64,000 nucleotides of DNA from Rhodospirillales bacterium 24-66-33 (GTDB taxonomy: Bacteria > Pseudomonadota > Alphaproteobacteria > Reyranellales > Reyranellaceae), in NCBI GenBank assembly GCA_002281855.1, contig NCHQ01000011.1:83824-147823 (forward strand). The letters run 5' to 3'. The notes below the pieces were generated by a model. It worked only from the letters and a program-made list of their open reading frames with translations. It was not told the DNA's origin and searched no databases. A program made the position numbers and the translations under genes. Below, one piece after another: positions 42,662 to 51,229 of the stretch (the first letter of the stretch is position 1; each line of letters starts with the position of its first letter).

Positions 42662-45100
42662 GTGATCCCGAAGCGGGGGATCATGATGATATCGAGGCTG
42701 GCGTTGCTTCTGGGACTTGCGGCTTTGCCGGCCGTGGCTCTTTCGTCCAAGGGTGTTTGGGCACAGGGCATTCCGGCCATAGACGCGGCGCAAGCGAGAG
42801 AACAGCGCACGTTCGCCGTTCCCGCCGGCCCTCTCGGCAACGCGCTCACGCTGTTCGGCCGGCAGGCCGGCCTTCAGGTCTCGGTCGATCCGGCGATCGT
42901 CAAGGACGTCTCTTCGCCGGGCGTCACCGGCGCTCTGTCCATCGAGGCGGCGCTGGCGCGATTGCTGGGCGGCAGTGGCCTCACCTATCGCATCGTGGGC
43001 AACACGGTGACCCTGCAGAGACCCGGCGCGGCATCCGGTGCGCTCCAGCTGGATCCCGTGCAAGTGCAGGGCTATTCCGCCCCGCCGCAGGCCCTGATCG
43101 ACAACCTTCCGCCCCCCTATGCCGGCGGGCAGGTCGGCAAGGGATCGCAGGTCGGACTGCTCGGCGAGCGGGACGTGATGGACACGCCGTTCAACCAGAC
43201 CAGCTATACCGCGCAGCTCATCCGCGACCAGCAGGCGCGCAGCATCGCCGACGTCGTCGCCAACGATCCATCGGTGCGCATTTCCTGGCCCGCGGTGAGC
43301 TACACCACACCGCTCGTCGTGCGCGGCTTTCCGCTGAGCAACCAGGATTTCGCGTTCAATGGCATGTTCGGTGCGGCGCCAGCGCTGACCGTGACGCCGG
43401 AATATCTCGAACGTGTCGAAGTGTTGAAGGGCACCAGTGCGATGCTGAACGGCATGGCCCCGTTCGGCAGTATCGGGGGTGTCGTGAACCTCGTGCCGAA
43501 GCGTGCGGCGAACGAGGACCTCACGCGGCTTACCGCCAGCTACTTCTCCAGCGGTCAGTTCGGCGGCAACTTCGACTTCGGCCGGCGCTACGGCGACGAC
43601 AAGGTGTTCGGGCTTCGCTACAACGGCGTCTTTCGCGCGGGCAACACGCCCGTCGATCGCCAGACCCAGGAGATCATCGCGTCGGTGTTCGGCGCGGACT
43701 TCCGCGGCGAGCGCTTCCGCGCCTCGCTCGACTTCGGCTACCAGAAGCAGAACTTCAATGCGCCGCAACGTCCGACCTATGTCGCGGCAGGGATCGCCGT
43801 GCCGCTGGCGCCCGGCGGACGCGCCAACTGGTTCCAGCCCTGGACCTTCGTCAACACGGAGGACATCTTCGGTGTCGCGCGGGCCGAGTTCGACATCTCG
43901 GCAGACTGGACGGTGTTCGGCGGCGCGGGAGCGCGGACCAACCGGTTCGAAGGCCTGACGGGCTTCGCCAACGTCAACAACGCGAACGGAAACCTGGTCG
44001 ACACGGTGGCGACGTTCCCGTCGCGGACCGACCTGAACACGCAGGAGCTCGGGATTCGCGGCCGGCTGCGCACGGGATTGCTCGATCATTCCCTGTCGCT
44101 GACCGGCACCCGGCTGGCGGGGACGGGCTATTCGCTCTACTCGCCCATCCTCAACACGCGGTCCAATCTCTATCTCCCGACCTTCGTCAACAACCCCAAC
44201 GTCACCCTGCCGTCACCGCCGAAGGTCAATGACCGCGAACTGACGAGTCTGGCTTTCGCCGACGTGGTCTCGGCCGCCGACGAACGGATCCAGCTCATCC
44301 TCGGTGGCCGCTACCAGCGCGTGCGGATCAACAACTTCAACGCTGCCGGCGCAGTGACCACGAGCTACGACCAGAGCGCGGTGACGCCGGGTGTCGGCTT
44401 CATCGCAAAGCCCTGGCGGAACGTCTCCGTGTACGGCAACTACATGCAGGGATTGCAGCAGGGACCCACGGCACCGGCCGGCACCGCCAATGCCGGTCAG
44501 GTGTTCGCGCCCGTCAAGTCGACGCAGTTCGAGCTGGGTGTGAAGGTCGACTTCGGTCGCCTGACCACGACGCTGGCCTTGTTCCAGATCGAGCAGCCCG
44601 TCGGCATCACCAACCCGACGACCGCCGCGTTCAGCGTCGACGGGATGCAGCGCAACCAGGGCATCGAGATCAACGTGTTCGGCGAGCCTCTGTCCGGCTT
44701 GCGGGTGCTGGGCGGACTGGCGCTCACCAATGGCGTGCTGGTCAATACCGGCTCGGCGCTGACCAGCGGCAAGACGGCGACGGGCGTGCCTGGCGTGCAG
44801 CTCAATCTCGGCGCCGAATGGGACGCCTCGTTCCTGCGCGGACTCACCTTCTCGGGCCGCGCGATCTACACCAGTGCACAGTATCTCGATCCGGCCAACA
44901 CACAGAGCGTGCCGGCCTGGACGCGCTTCGACGCGGGCGTGCGCTACACTTTCGACCGGGCGGACGGCAAGCCGCTGTCGCTTCGCTTCAATGTCGAGAA
45001 TCTCTTCGACCTGAACTACTGGGCCTCGGCCAACTCGACCTACGGGCTGTCGATGGGAGCCCCCCGCACGTTCCTGCTGTCGCTCAGCGCGGACTTCTAG
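42662..45100 (+). CDS. TonB-dependent siderophore receptor with signalling domain
   Basis: An 812-residue outer-membrane receptor. Signal peptide (LALLLGLAALPAVALSSKGVWA), then an STN signalling domain at about residues 50-120 (FAVPAGPLGNALTLFGRQ), a plug domain (about 160-290, with LVVRGFPLSNQDFAFNG and VEVLKGTSAMLNG), and a beta barrel ending in phenylalanine (LSADF). The STN domain talks to the FecR-like protein. The ligand is probably a ferric siderophore. In-frame starts at codons 1, 8 and 9 are all possible; codon 8 gives the neatest signal peptide. Confidence 0.93.
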   Translation: MIPKRGIMMISRLALLLGLAALPAVALSSKGVWAQGIPAIDAAQAREQRTFAVPAGPLGNALTLFGRQAGLQVSVDPAIVKDVSSPGVTGALSIEAALARLLGGSGLTYRIVGNTVTLQRPGAASGALQLDPVQVQGYSAPPQALIDNLPPPYAGGQVGKGSQVGLLGERDVMDTPFNQTSYTAQLIRDQQARSIADVVANDPSVRISWPAVSYTTPLVVRGFPLSNQDFAFNGMFGAAPALTVTPEYLERVEVLKGTSAMLNGMAPFGSIGGVVNLVPKRAANEDLTRLTASYFSSGQFGGNFDFGRRYGDDKVFGLRYNGVFRAGNTPVDRQTQEIIASVFGADFRGERFRASLDFGYQKQNFNAPQRPTYVAAGIAVPLAPGGRANWFQPWTFVNTEDIFGVARAEFDISADWTVFGGAGARTNRFEGLTGFANVNNANGNLVDTVATFPSRTDLNTQELGIRGRLRTGLLDHSLSLTGTRLAGTGYSLYSPILNTRSNLYLPTFVNNPNVTLPSPPKVNDRELTSLAFADVVSAADERIQLILGGRYQRVRINNFNAAGAVTTSYDQSAVTPGVGFIAKPWRNVSVYGNYMQGLQQGPTAPAGTANAGQVFAPVKSTQFELGVKVDFGRLTTTLALFQIEQPVGITNPTTAAFSVDGMQRNQGIEINVFGEPLSGLRVLGGLALTNGVLVNTGSALTSGKTATGVPGVQLNLGAEWDASFLRGLTFSGRAIYTSAQYLDPANTQSVPAWTRFDAGVRYTFDRADGKPLSLRFNVENLFDLNYWASANSTYGLSMGAPRTFLLSLSADF

Positions 45101-45160
45101 ATGTCATCGAGGATCGAACGTCCCCGTCGTAAATGCCGCTAAGACGGAACCGGGCCAACT

Positions 45161-46300
45161 TCAGCGACGAGGCAGCCGCGCATAGTGCGATAGCAGCAGG
45201 ACCAGCTCCAGCTGTGACCGCGTGCTCGTGCGAGCCATGGCTCGCGCGAGAAGTGTTCGCGCCGTGTTGTAGGAGATGCGCGAACGGCGGGCGTAGTCCG
45301 GTAGCGAAATGCCGTTCAGGAGGCCTGCGGCGAGCTCTGCTTCTGCCCGGGGAAACCCGAAAAGATCGCGCAATGCTCCAATGCCCACCGCGTTGCCCTC
45401 GGCTGGGTCTGCAACGAAGACCAGCGCGGCGATGGAGCGTTGGCCGGCTCCGGGATACATTGGTGGAGCCGGCGTAACGAGCACCCCATAAGGAAAGCCG
45501 CCCTGGCTACGGTCGATGCGGGCATGTCCGCCAGGTGCTCTCTCGCTTTCATTTGAGCTAACGGCAATTGCTGATTGGATAAGATGTTGAAGCTTGGAAT
45601 CCTGGTGTTTCACGAGCGCCTTCAGTTTGCCTGCGGCGCTAACCAGACCATCGGCCCTACGAAGAAGCCGTTCGCCAATGCTGTTTGAGAACGAAATCAA
45701 TCCGGTTGGGCCAAGGGCGATGACGCCGGAAGACAGCATCTCAAACATTGAGAAGCCATTGTGCGCCATGGCTTCGAAGGCCTGCACCTTGTGGCGAATC
45801 TCCAGTGCGCGCTGCAGGTGCGGGAGCACGGAGTCCAGGACGTGCAGGTCCTCTGGCCCGAAATCGCGCGCATCGCGCGGGCGATGCACTCCAAGCACTG
45901 CATGTCTCCCGTTAGGGAGCGAGAGTATCGCGCCGGCCAGATAGTGGACGTTCACTGTTGGCAGCAGGAACTCATTGTATATTTTGCTTCGCTCCAGAAT
46001 GCGATTGGCTACCACGGTCGAGCCGGTCATGGAGCGGCCAACCAGCCGCTTCTTCACCGCGCCGAGCGCCCACAAATCATGTTCGGCGAAGTGATCGGTG
46101 TAGAGCTTTCGAGCAGCTTCCGAGCCACCCAGATTGGCGACTTGATCAACGGTTCCGGGCCCTGGGTCGCGAAGCGTCAGATTGAGGCTCAGCCCGCCAA
46201 GCGACCTTGCGATGGATCTCCCGACGCTGTCCCAGGGATGTTGCCCGATTGCAGCCCTGTAGAAGTCCTGAATCAGCTCACTTTGAGGAGAGGGCCGCAT
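45161..46300 (-). CDS. LuxR-type helix-turn-helix regulator (paralogue A)
   Basis: A 379-residue regulator. The N-terminal half has no known sensor by eye; a PAS-like segment (SSGVIALGPTGLISFSNSIGERLL) is near residue 215, and a LuxR-type C-terminal HTH lies at about residues 310-370 (YARRSRISYNTARTLLARAM, then SQLELVLLL). No autoinducer-binding domain signature or phosphoreceiver is seen. It is clearly a paralogue of the regulator at 47594-48727, with shared segments such as IYNEFL and GVHRPRDAR. It lies convergent to the TonB receptor and last in a minus-strand run of four genes. Function unknown. Confidence 0.8.
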   Translation of the reverse strand: MRPSPQSELIQDFYRAAIGQHPWDSVGRSIARSLGGLSLNLTLRDPGPGTVDQVANLGGSEAARKLYTDHFAEHDLWALGAVKKRLVGRSMTGSTVVANRILERSKIYNEFLLPTVNVHYLAGAILSLPNGRHAVLGVHRPRDARDFGPEDLHVLDSVLPHLQRALEIRHKVQAFEAMAHNGFSMFEMLSSGVIALGPTGLISFSNSIGERLLRRADGLVSAAGKLKALVKHQDSKLQHLIQSAIAVSSNESERAPGGHARIDRSQGGFPYGVLVTPAPPMYPGAGQRSIAALVFVADPAEGNAVGIGALRDLFGFPRAEAELAAGLLNGISLPDYARRSRISYNTARTLLARAMARTSTRSQLELVLLLSHYARLPRR

Positions 46301-46400
46301 GGCGAGGTGACCTGTAACCGATGTAAGCCAGAACTTGCTTCCATTGACCCGGCCAGCGCAGGGCGTGTTGCCTAAGCGTCAGCGCGACCTCGTGCCGTCT

Positions 46401-46832
46401 CTACTGACTATAGGTAATCTCCATCTCCATGGGGAACACGATACTGAAGGAACTTATCTCTTCGCGCGTCCCGTCTGCGCGGGCGAGCACAAGGACCGTT
46501 TCCCAAGCTTCAGCTTGATGCCCATCCCACGACTGAAAGGGTTCGCTCCAAAGCGACTTCTTGAGGATGGTCATGATGTCTGCTTCCAGGCAATAGCCTT
46601 GCTCGATGTAGATTCGCGCGACCGTCGTATAGTCTTGCTCGTCTCCAATCCGATCTAGCAAATCGAAGATGAGGTTGGGATGGATGCACGATATGGAGCC
46701 ACGCAGGCGACTGCCCTGTATTCCCGTCAACCCGCCGGCAAGAATGGGTGTGGTGATGGCGCCCCACAACACCGCTAACGAGAAGACACGTATCAGGCGC
46801 GACCCTGCTCGACCCACCGGCTTCCCCAACAT
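46401..46832 (-). CDS. Small secreted hypothetical protein
   Basis: A protein of 143 residues if read from ATG 46832. A signal peptide is visible: a basic start (MLGKPVGRAGSRLIR), a hydrophobic core VFSLAVLWGAITTPILA and a short polar end. A longer form from a GTG at 46928 would overlap the previous gene by 4 bases and add 32 residues before the signal, which is less likely. The mature part has two cysteines and no motif I recognise. It sits between two LuxR-type genes in a lower-GC island. Confidence 0.55.
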   Translation of the reverse strand: MLGKPVGRAGSRLIRVFSLAVLWGAITTPILAGGLTGIQGSRLRGSISCIHPNLIFDLLDRIGDEQDYTTVARIYIEQGYCLEADIMTILKKSLWSEPFQSWDGHQAEAWETVLVLARADGTREEISSFSIVFPMEMEITYSQ

Positions 46833-46924
46833 TCCGCGGCGCTGCAATGCGCTCGACGCGGGGCCAATGCTAAGCAGTCGAGTGGGCCAGCGATGTCGTG
46901 CAGATGCACGACAAGCACGGGAGT

Positions 46925-47482
46925 TCACCTGCGGGCGCGCAGCAGTTCACGCTGGCCGCCGTCTGCAAGTCCGGGAGGGGCGGGGGCTACCAGCATCTTC
47001 AGTCGCGGCTGCGTAGAGCCGCTGAGCTGCAGAATGAGAGGACCGCCGGCAGACCGAATATCGATCGCCTGCAGTTCTCCCGGGCAGCCTTCTGTCTGTT
47101 CCACTTCTGCTTGCGGCAGCGTGACATTGTCCTGAATGGCGCTCAACCGAGCGTGCGCTGAGAGGCTGATACGCATGGTCCCGGCCGGAACGTACTCGAT
47201 GGCCAGGACTGCCCCCATGCCTGCGTCGTGATCGTTGGACGATTTGTAAGGGTACACGACCTGCTTCGCCGGCCTCAGCTTGACGGCGAAGGCCCCGAAT
47301 GAAGTCAATACCTGACCCGATTCGAAGGTGGGCATGGGGTCTGCCAGGAGATCGACCTGTTCACCCAGCGGCGTGGAGCTGTAGCGGACGCATTCCTTGG
47401 CCCGTGCATCAAGGGTAGCGATGAATAGGGTCGATGAGGCAACGACGAAGAGGCCGAGACAAGAGGGGATGCGGCGAACCAT
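46925..47482 (-). CDS. Secreted hypothetical protein
   Basis: A 185-residue protein with a clear signal peptide (hydrophobic CLGLFVVASSTLFIATL then cleavage at ARA-KE) and a GGAG ribosome binding site in front of ATG 47482. The mature part has two cysteines and is beta-rich by appearance (FAVKLRPAKQVVYPYKSS, GTMRISLSAHARLSA). No family was recognised. It is the second gene of the minus-strand run headed by LuxR paralogue B and may be exported under its control. Confidence 0.6.
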   Translation of the reverse strand: MVRRIPSCLGLFVVASSTLFIATLDARAKECVRYSSTPLGEQVDLLADPMPTFESGQVLTSFGAFAVKLRPAKQVVYPYKSSNDHDAGMGAVLAIEYVPAGTMRISLSAHARLSAIQDNVTLPQAEVEQTEGCPGELQAIDIRSAGGPLILQLSGSTQPRLKMLVAPAPPGLADGGQRELLRARR

Positions 47483-47593
47483 GGACAGCTCCGTCCTTCT
47501 GCACAGATGCGAGGGGTGTGCGGCTGGAACGTTAGCTGTCGTGCGTGCGAGGATTGTCACGCATATGCAGCACAAGAGACTATCGAGTCGTCC

Positions 47594-48727
47594 CTAAACG
47601 ACCCCAGCCAGCGAACGCGAAACCAACAACACGAGCTCTAGCTGCGAATTGGTATCGGTCCTTGCCATGGCGCGACTGAGCAACGTTCGCGCGGTGTGAT
47701 AGGAAATTCTGGCTCGGCTTGCATAGCTGGGAAGGTTGACGCCACTCAACAGAGCCAAGACAAGTCTCGCCTCACTCACTGGAAATCCGAAGATCTGTCT
47801 CAGGGGGGTCAAATCCGAGGTCGCAAACTGCTCGGGATTCGTGATGAGTAGTAGAACTGCGTGGGATCTCGAGCCGCCAACGGACGATGTCACCGGAGAA
47901 ACGAGTACTGCGTACGCTGGATTGCCCTCCTTGCGGCGAATCCGAACATGGCCACCGGCGGCAGCGCCGCTTCCACTTCCGAAATCCTGCTTCTGTACGC
48001 CAAGGATGACGTGCTGGAGGCGCTTGTCGTCATCGGGAAACAGGGCGCGCAGGCCCCAAGGAACCCGCAGCAGGCCGTCGGCCCTTCGCAATATCGTCTC
48101 GCCTGCCTGGTTCACATGCAGCAGATATCCATTCGATGCCAAGAGGACGACACCTATTCGAAGCTTGTCAAAGGTGGCGAGCGCAAACTGGCTTGCAGAA
48201 TCTGCGTTGCGAAGTCTCTGTCGAATCTCCAGCGATCTTTGCAGATGCGGCAGCAGCCGGGACAGTTGATCGACAGCGGGTGCCTCGAATGCCCTGGCAT
48301 CTCGCGGTCGATGCACACCGATGACGGCATGGTTGCCACAATCAAGCCGGATAATCGCGCCGCAAAGATGGTGCATATTCACTCTTGGACGCAAGAATTC
48401 GTTGTAGATGGGACTCCGCGCCAGCAGGTGATCCTCGACGGCCTGACTTCCTAGGAGCGCCTTTCCGATCAGGTGTCGCTTCAGCGCACCGAGAGCCCAC
48501 AGATCCTGGTGGGCGTAGCGTTCGCTATAGAGCTGCAGGTGTTCGCTCGACATACCCAATGTCGAAACGACGTCGACTGCAGATGCCTTCGGGTCGTGCG
48601 CTGATAGCATCAAGGTTAGGCCGCCGAGTCGAGTGGCCAGGAGATGTCCGGCTTCACGCCAGCTGAGCTGTCCTAGAGCGGCCTGATAGAAACCTTCAAT
48701 AACCTCGCCTTCTGTCGAAGGAGACAT
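47594..48727 (-). CDS. LuxR-type helix-turn-helix regulator (paralogue B)
   Basis: A 377-residue regulator closely related in layout to the one at 45161-46300. Shared segments include PIYNEFLRPRVNMHHL, GVHRPRDAR, LPHLQRSLEIRQRL, a PAS-like LRIGVVLLASNGYLLHVNQ and the C-terminal HTH YASRARISYHTARTLLSRAM followed by SQLELVLL. Both lack receiver and autoinducer domains. The ATG at 48727 faces a 220-base divergent region with a strong palindrome. Two paralogues flanking two secreted proteins suggest duplication within an accessory island. Confidence 0.82.
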   Translation of the reverse strand: MSPSTEGEVIEGFYQAALGQLSWREAGHLLATRLGGLTLMLSAHDPKASAVDVVSTLGMSSEHLQLYSERYAHQDLWALGALKRHLIGKALLGSQAVEDHLLARSPIYNEFLRPRVNMHHLCGAIIRLDCGNHAVIGVHRPRDARAFEAPAVDQLSRLLPHLQRSLEIRQRLRNADSASQFALATFDKLRIGVVLLASNGYLLHVNQAGETILRRADGLLRVPWGLRALFPDDDKRLQHVILGVQKQDFGSGSGAAAGGHVRIRRKEGNPAYAVLVSPVTSSVGGSRSHAVLLLITNPEQFATSDLTPLRQIFGFPVSEARLVLALLSGVNLPSYASRARISYHTARTLLSRAMARTDTNSQLELVLLVSRSLAGVV

Positions 48728-48842
48728 GGCGTGCTAATCCTCTTGCGGCAGTACCGGCCTGGGCAAGTGCGCCGTGAAGCGCACAGAGGTTGCAGCGGGG
48801 CCGGGTTGCGTAACTAGGATTACAGACCACGCAGAGGTGAAT

Positions 48843-48860
48843 GTCACTCATTTGAGTGAC
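48843..48860. promoter_or_regulatory. Palindrome GTCACTCA-TT-TGAGTGAC in divergent promoter
   Basis: A perfect palindrome with 8-base arms and a 2-base centre, followed at 48861 by a further AGTGAC. It lies in the 220-base divergent gap between LuxR paralogue B (116 bases to its ATG) and the secreted protein gene at 48948 (87 bases). LuxR-type proteins bind dyads of about 18-20 bases, so this is a good candidate operator for paralogue A or B. No similar site was found ahead of the gene at 46300. Confidence 0.6.
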
Positions 48861-48947
48861 AGTGACGGGCGGGCTTCCCGACGATCCTAGGGCGCTAACT
48901 TTGCAGCCCGCCAACAGCATTGGCGTGGATTGGAGGAGATCTCAAAA

Positions 48948-49454
48948 ATGCAAGAAGAGTGCCGGATTGTCGCCTTGGTGGGCGTGTCGTTGTTGGCAAT
49001 GTCGAACCCGTCTGCCGCCAACGATTGGATGGCGGTCCGGGCGAGCGAGCTCCTTCGAGAGCGCTCCGGAAGCGTCGCCGTCACAGTGGGCGGCGTGTTC
49101 GAGGCGGAAGGGAAGAGCGCGACGGGGCGCTTGTCCGCCTACTGTATAGACAACGTCACAGTGGTGAACATTGAGGCGAGAGACTTCTTCCTGGGCATGT
49201 CGCCGGTCCAATTCAAATATCAGGTGGACGGCGAAGCTGCGAAGACCGCGCAGTGGGATGCCTGCGTCGGCGGGGAGTGTATGGGCATTTGGAACGACAA
49301 GAGCGTCGCATTTCTGCGAGAGCTTTTCGACAAGCGCGAACTCAAGATCGAGATCACCCGAAACCATCACCAGCCCATCACGGCGAGCTTCCATATCTCG
49401 GGAGCGCGAACGAGCCTTGAGGCGCTCGCAAACAACTGTGGCTGGAAGACCTGA
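48948..49454 (+). CDS. Secreted VasI/TagO-like protein
   Basis: A 168-residue exported protein. A ribosome binding site GGAGGAGA (48932-48939) precedes ATG 48948. The signal peptide is IVALVGVSLLAMSNPSAA. The mature part has a cysteine (LSAYCIDN), a YQVDG strand, FLRELFDKRELKIEI and the ending LEALANNCGW, a pattern like the type VI secretion-associated VasI/TagO family, whose members end in CGW. No other type VI genes are here, so the link to secretion is doubtful and the similarity may only reflect a shared periplasmic fold. Confidence 0.55.
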   Translation: MQEECRIVALVGVSLLAMSNPSAANDWMAVRASELLRERSGSVAVTVGGVFEAEGKSATGRLSAYCIDNVTVVNIEARDFFLGMSPVQFKYQVDGEAAKTAQWDACVGGECMGIWNDKSVAFLRELFDKRELKIEITRNHHQPITASFHISGARTSLEALANNCGWKT

Positions 49455-49537
49455 CCTTTTTCTGCTTTCCGAGTGTGGGCCAGAATTTCGGCCGCCCCAC
49501 AATGTGAATCCCCTTGGTCTCTGACGCGAGATTATCC

Positions 49538-49888
49538 ATGCGATCTTGGTTAGCAGTTTCGGGTGCCGTCTTGACCCTCTTTGCCTTGTCCGGTGGTGGG
49601 GCGATGGCTGAGCCAGTCTCGTCCATCGGCGAGGTCGCGGGGAGTTGGCAGTCGAAGAGCGGAGTGCTTACTCTTGAGATCAGGCAGGATGGGACGTTCA
49701 GCGTGACGTATCCGTCGGCAACCCGGAACGGCGTCGCGAAGCTGATCGATGGCGCTTTGGTGTTGCCGTTCTCGAACAACCAAGGGGAACTGAAGCTTGG
49801 CTGGAACAGCGGCGCGCTTGAGGGCTCCTATATTATCGACATCGTTACGGGGCCATTGCGTATCGAACGAGTTGCGAACAAGGACTAG
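49538..49888 (+). CDS. Small secreted beta-rich hypothetical protein
   Basis: A 116-residue protein with a signal peptide (MRSWLAVSGAVLTLFALSG, cleavage near AMA-EP). The mature part, about 85 residues, reads like a small beta barrel or sandwich: WQSKSGVLTLEIRQDGTFSV, LVLPFSNNQGELKLGW, GSYIIDIVTGPLRIERV. No known family was recognised. It follows the VasI-like gene by 83 bases, and the lower GC matches the island. Start ATG 49538 gives the signal peptide. Confidence 0.6.
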   Translation: MRSWLAVSGAVLTLFALSGGGAMAEPVSSIGEVAGSWQSKSGVLTLEIRQDGTFSVTYPSATRNGVAKLIDGALVLPFSNNQGELKLGWNSGALEGSYIIDIVTGPLRIERVANKD

Positions 49889-49989
49889 CATCATGTTGCG
49901 TCGTTGAAAGTCGTGCACGACGATCCGACCATTGGTATTGAGGCCGGTGTGCCAGCTCGGGTCGCGATAACTCGTCGTGGCGACCGTGC

Positions 49990-51003
49990 CTAACGCCTGA
50001 CCGAGACCAGCGGCAGGTCGAAGGGGGCGCTGGCGCCCTTGATGTTGTCGGGCAGCGGCGAGTAGGGCGAGCCGGCGCGGACGCCGGCCAGCACGCCCTC
50101 GTCGAACTCCGGCTCGCCACTCGAACTGATGACGGTGGCGCCCAGCAGGCGGCCGTCGCGGGCGATGATGATCCGCACCACCGTCACACCTTGCCGCCTC
50201 TGGGTGCTCGACGTGTAGCGGTAGCCCACGATCTTGCGCAGCACCTCGGAGAGATAATTGTCTGCGACCTTGGCGCGCGCATAGGTGTCGGAGGGATTGA
50301 CGAATCGATGCTGCGACGGCTGCTCGGCCGAGGACGCGGACGGCGCCCGCTGCGACGGCGCCGTCGAAAGCGGCGAGGGCTTGTAGGCCGGCTTGGGCGC
50401 GGGGGGCGGCGGCCGCGGCGGTGACGCGAGCGCCTGCTGTTGCGGTATGGGTTTCGGCGCCGGGGTGGGCTCGGTCGGCTTGGCCGGTGGCGCGGGAGGC
50501 GCATTCTGGGGAGGGGGTGTTGGCCCCGCTTTCAGCCCCTGTTCCGGCGGGGGCTCCGCGCGGGCCGCGACGGGCGGCGTAGGCGTGGGCGGCGCGACCT
50601 CGGGCTCGGTGAGGAGCCTCGGCTCCTCCTTGCTCTCGGGCGGCGGCGGGGGCGCCGGCGGTTCCTTCGACACCTGGCTGGTCGGCGGTGCCTGGGTCGG
50701 CCGGTCCGCGGTGACGGGCGCGGGAGGACGCACGCCGGGAGCGACCGGCGGCTGGGCCTGGGGGACTGGAACCGGACGAGGCTGGGCTGCGGGTGGCAGC
50801 GGAGGTGGCGCGGGCGGGTCCAGGGGCTTGGGCTGCTCGAACGAGACGGTGATGGCTTCCTCGACCGGCGGTACCGGCGGCTTCTGATATGCGAGCCACC
50901 ACAGGGCCGCCGCCACGAGCGCATGCAGAAGGATCGCCAACGCGAGCGCGACGGGTGAGATGCGGTCTGACCGGTAGGAGAAGGCGCTGACGGCGTGGGC
51001 CAC
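49990..51003 (-). CDS. tonB: Energy transducer TonB
   Basis: A 337-residue TonB-family protein. One N-terminal membrane helix (VALALAILLHALVAAALWWLAY) is followed by a very long proline-rich periplasmic spacer (about residues 45-220, dozens of prolines) and a C-terminal TonB domain (VVRIIIARDGRLLGATVISSSGEPEFDEGVLAGVRAGSPYSPLP). It passes proton-motive-force energy to receptors such as the one at 42662. ExbB and ExbD are not adjacent. The proline region is a source of unstable alignments but the reading frame is intact. Confidence 0.92.
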   Translation of the reverse strand: MAHAVSAFSYRSDRISPVALALAILLHALVAAALWWLAYQKPPVPPVEEAITVSFEQPKPLDPPAPPPLPPAAQPRPVPVPQAQPPVAPGVRPPAPVTADRPTQAPPTSQVSKEPPAPPPPPESKEEPRLLTEPEVAPPTPTPPVAARAEPPPEQGLKAGPTPPPQNAPPAPPAKPTEPTPAPKPIPQQQALASPPRPPPPAPKPAYKPSPLSTAPSQRAPSASSAEQPSQHRFVNPSDTYARAKVADNYLSEVLRKIVGYRYTSSTQRRQGVTVVRIIIARDGRLLGATVISSSGEPEFDEGVLAGVRAGSPYSPLPDNIKGASAPFDLPLVSVRR

Positions 51004-51229
51004 GAGGCGGTTCTACAGCTTTTTTCCCCGATGCATGGCGTCCTCGGAGCGGGAGGGAAGGCCGGGGGACTGCCTGAGGCCGGGGCAGGCGATACCCTAT
51101 AGAAAGGCGCCGCTCTGATCCCGCGGTTTGTTGTCCGTCATAGCGGTGGAATTGAGGTCGGATTGCGGCGGTCGGGTGTAGTCGCGGCAGGTCCCGCCCG
51201 GCCGACCGGGCAGGACCTTCGCATCGAGG
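51004..51229. other. Intergenic region with strong hairpin downstream of dctM
   Basis: This 226-base gap lies between tonB and the TRAP gene, both on the minus strand. An inverted repeat AGGTCC/GGACCT with inner GCCCGG/CCGGGC (51189-51218, loop CCGA, one mismatch) lies 11 bases after the dctM stop. It forms a strong hairpin in the transcript but has no U-run, so termination would be Rho-assisted or the stem would stabilise the 3' end. The tonB promoter must lie in the rest. Confidence 0.5.

Noticed and set aside
46833..46928. Longer start (GTG 46928) for the secreted hypothetical protein, overlapping the previous stop
   Set aside because: It would place 32 residues before an otherwise clean signal peptide. 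The overlap is noted, but the ATG at 46832 is preferred.
49550..49990. A minus-strand frame extending past the 3' end of tonB, containing a segment SYRDPSWHTGLN
   Set aside because: It runs antisense to the small secreted protein gene and out of frame with tonB; the segment is short and no family was recognised.
51189..51218. Classical terminator after dctM
   Set aside because: The stem is strong, but the minus-strand sequence after it has no T-run, so it is listed only as a hairpin.
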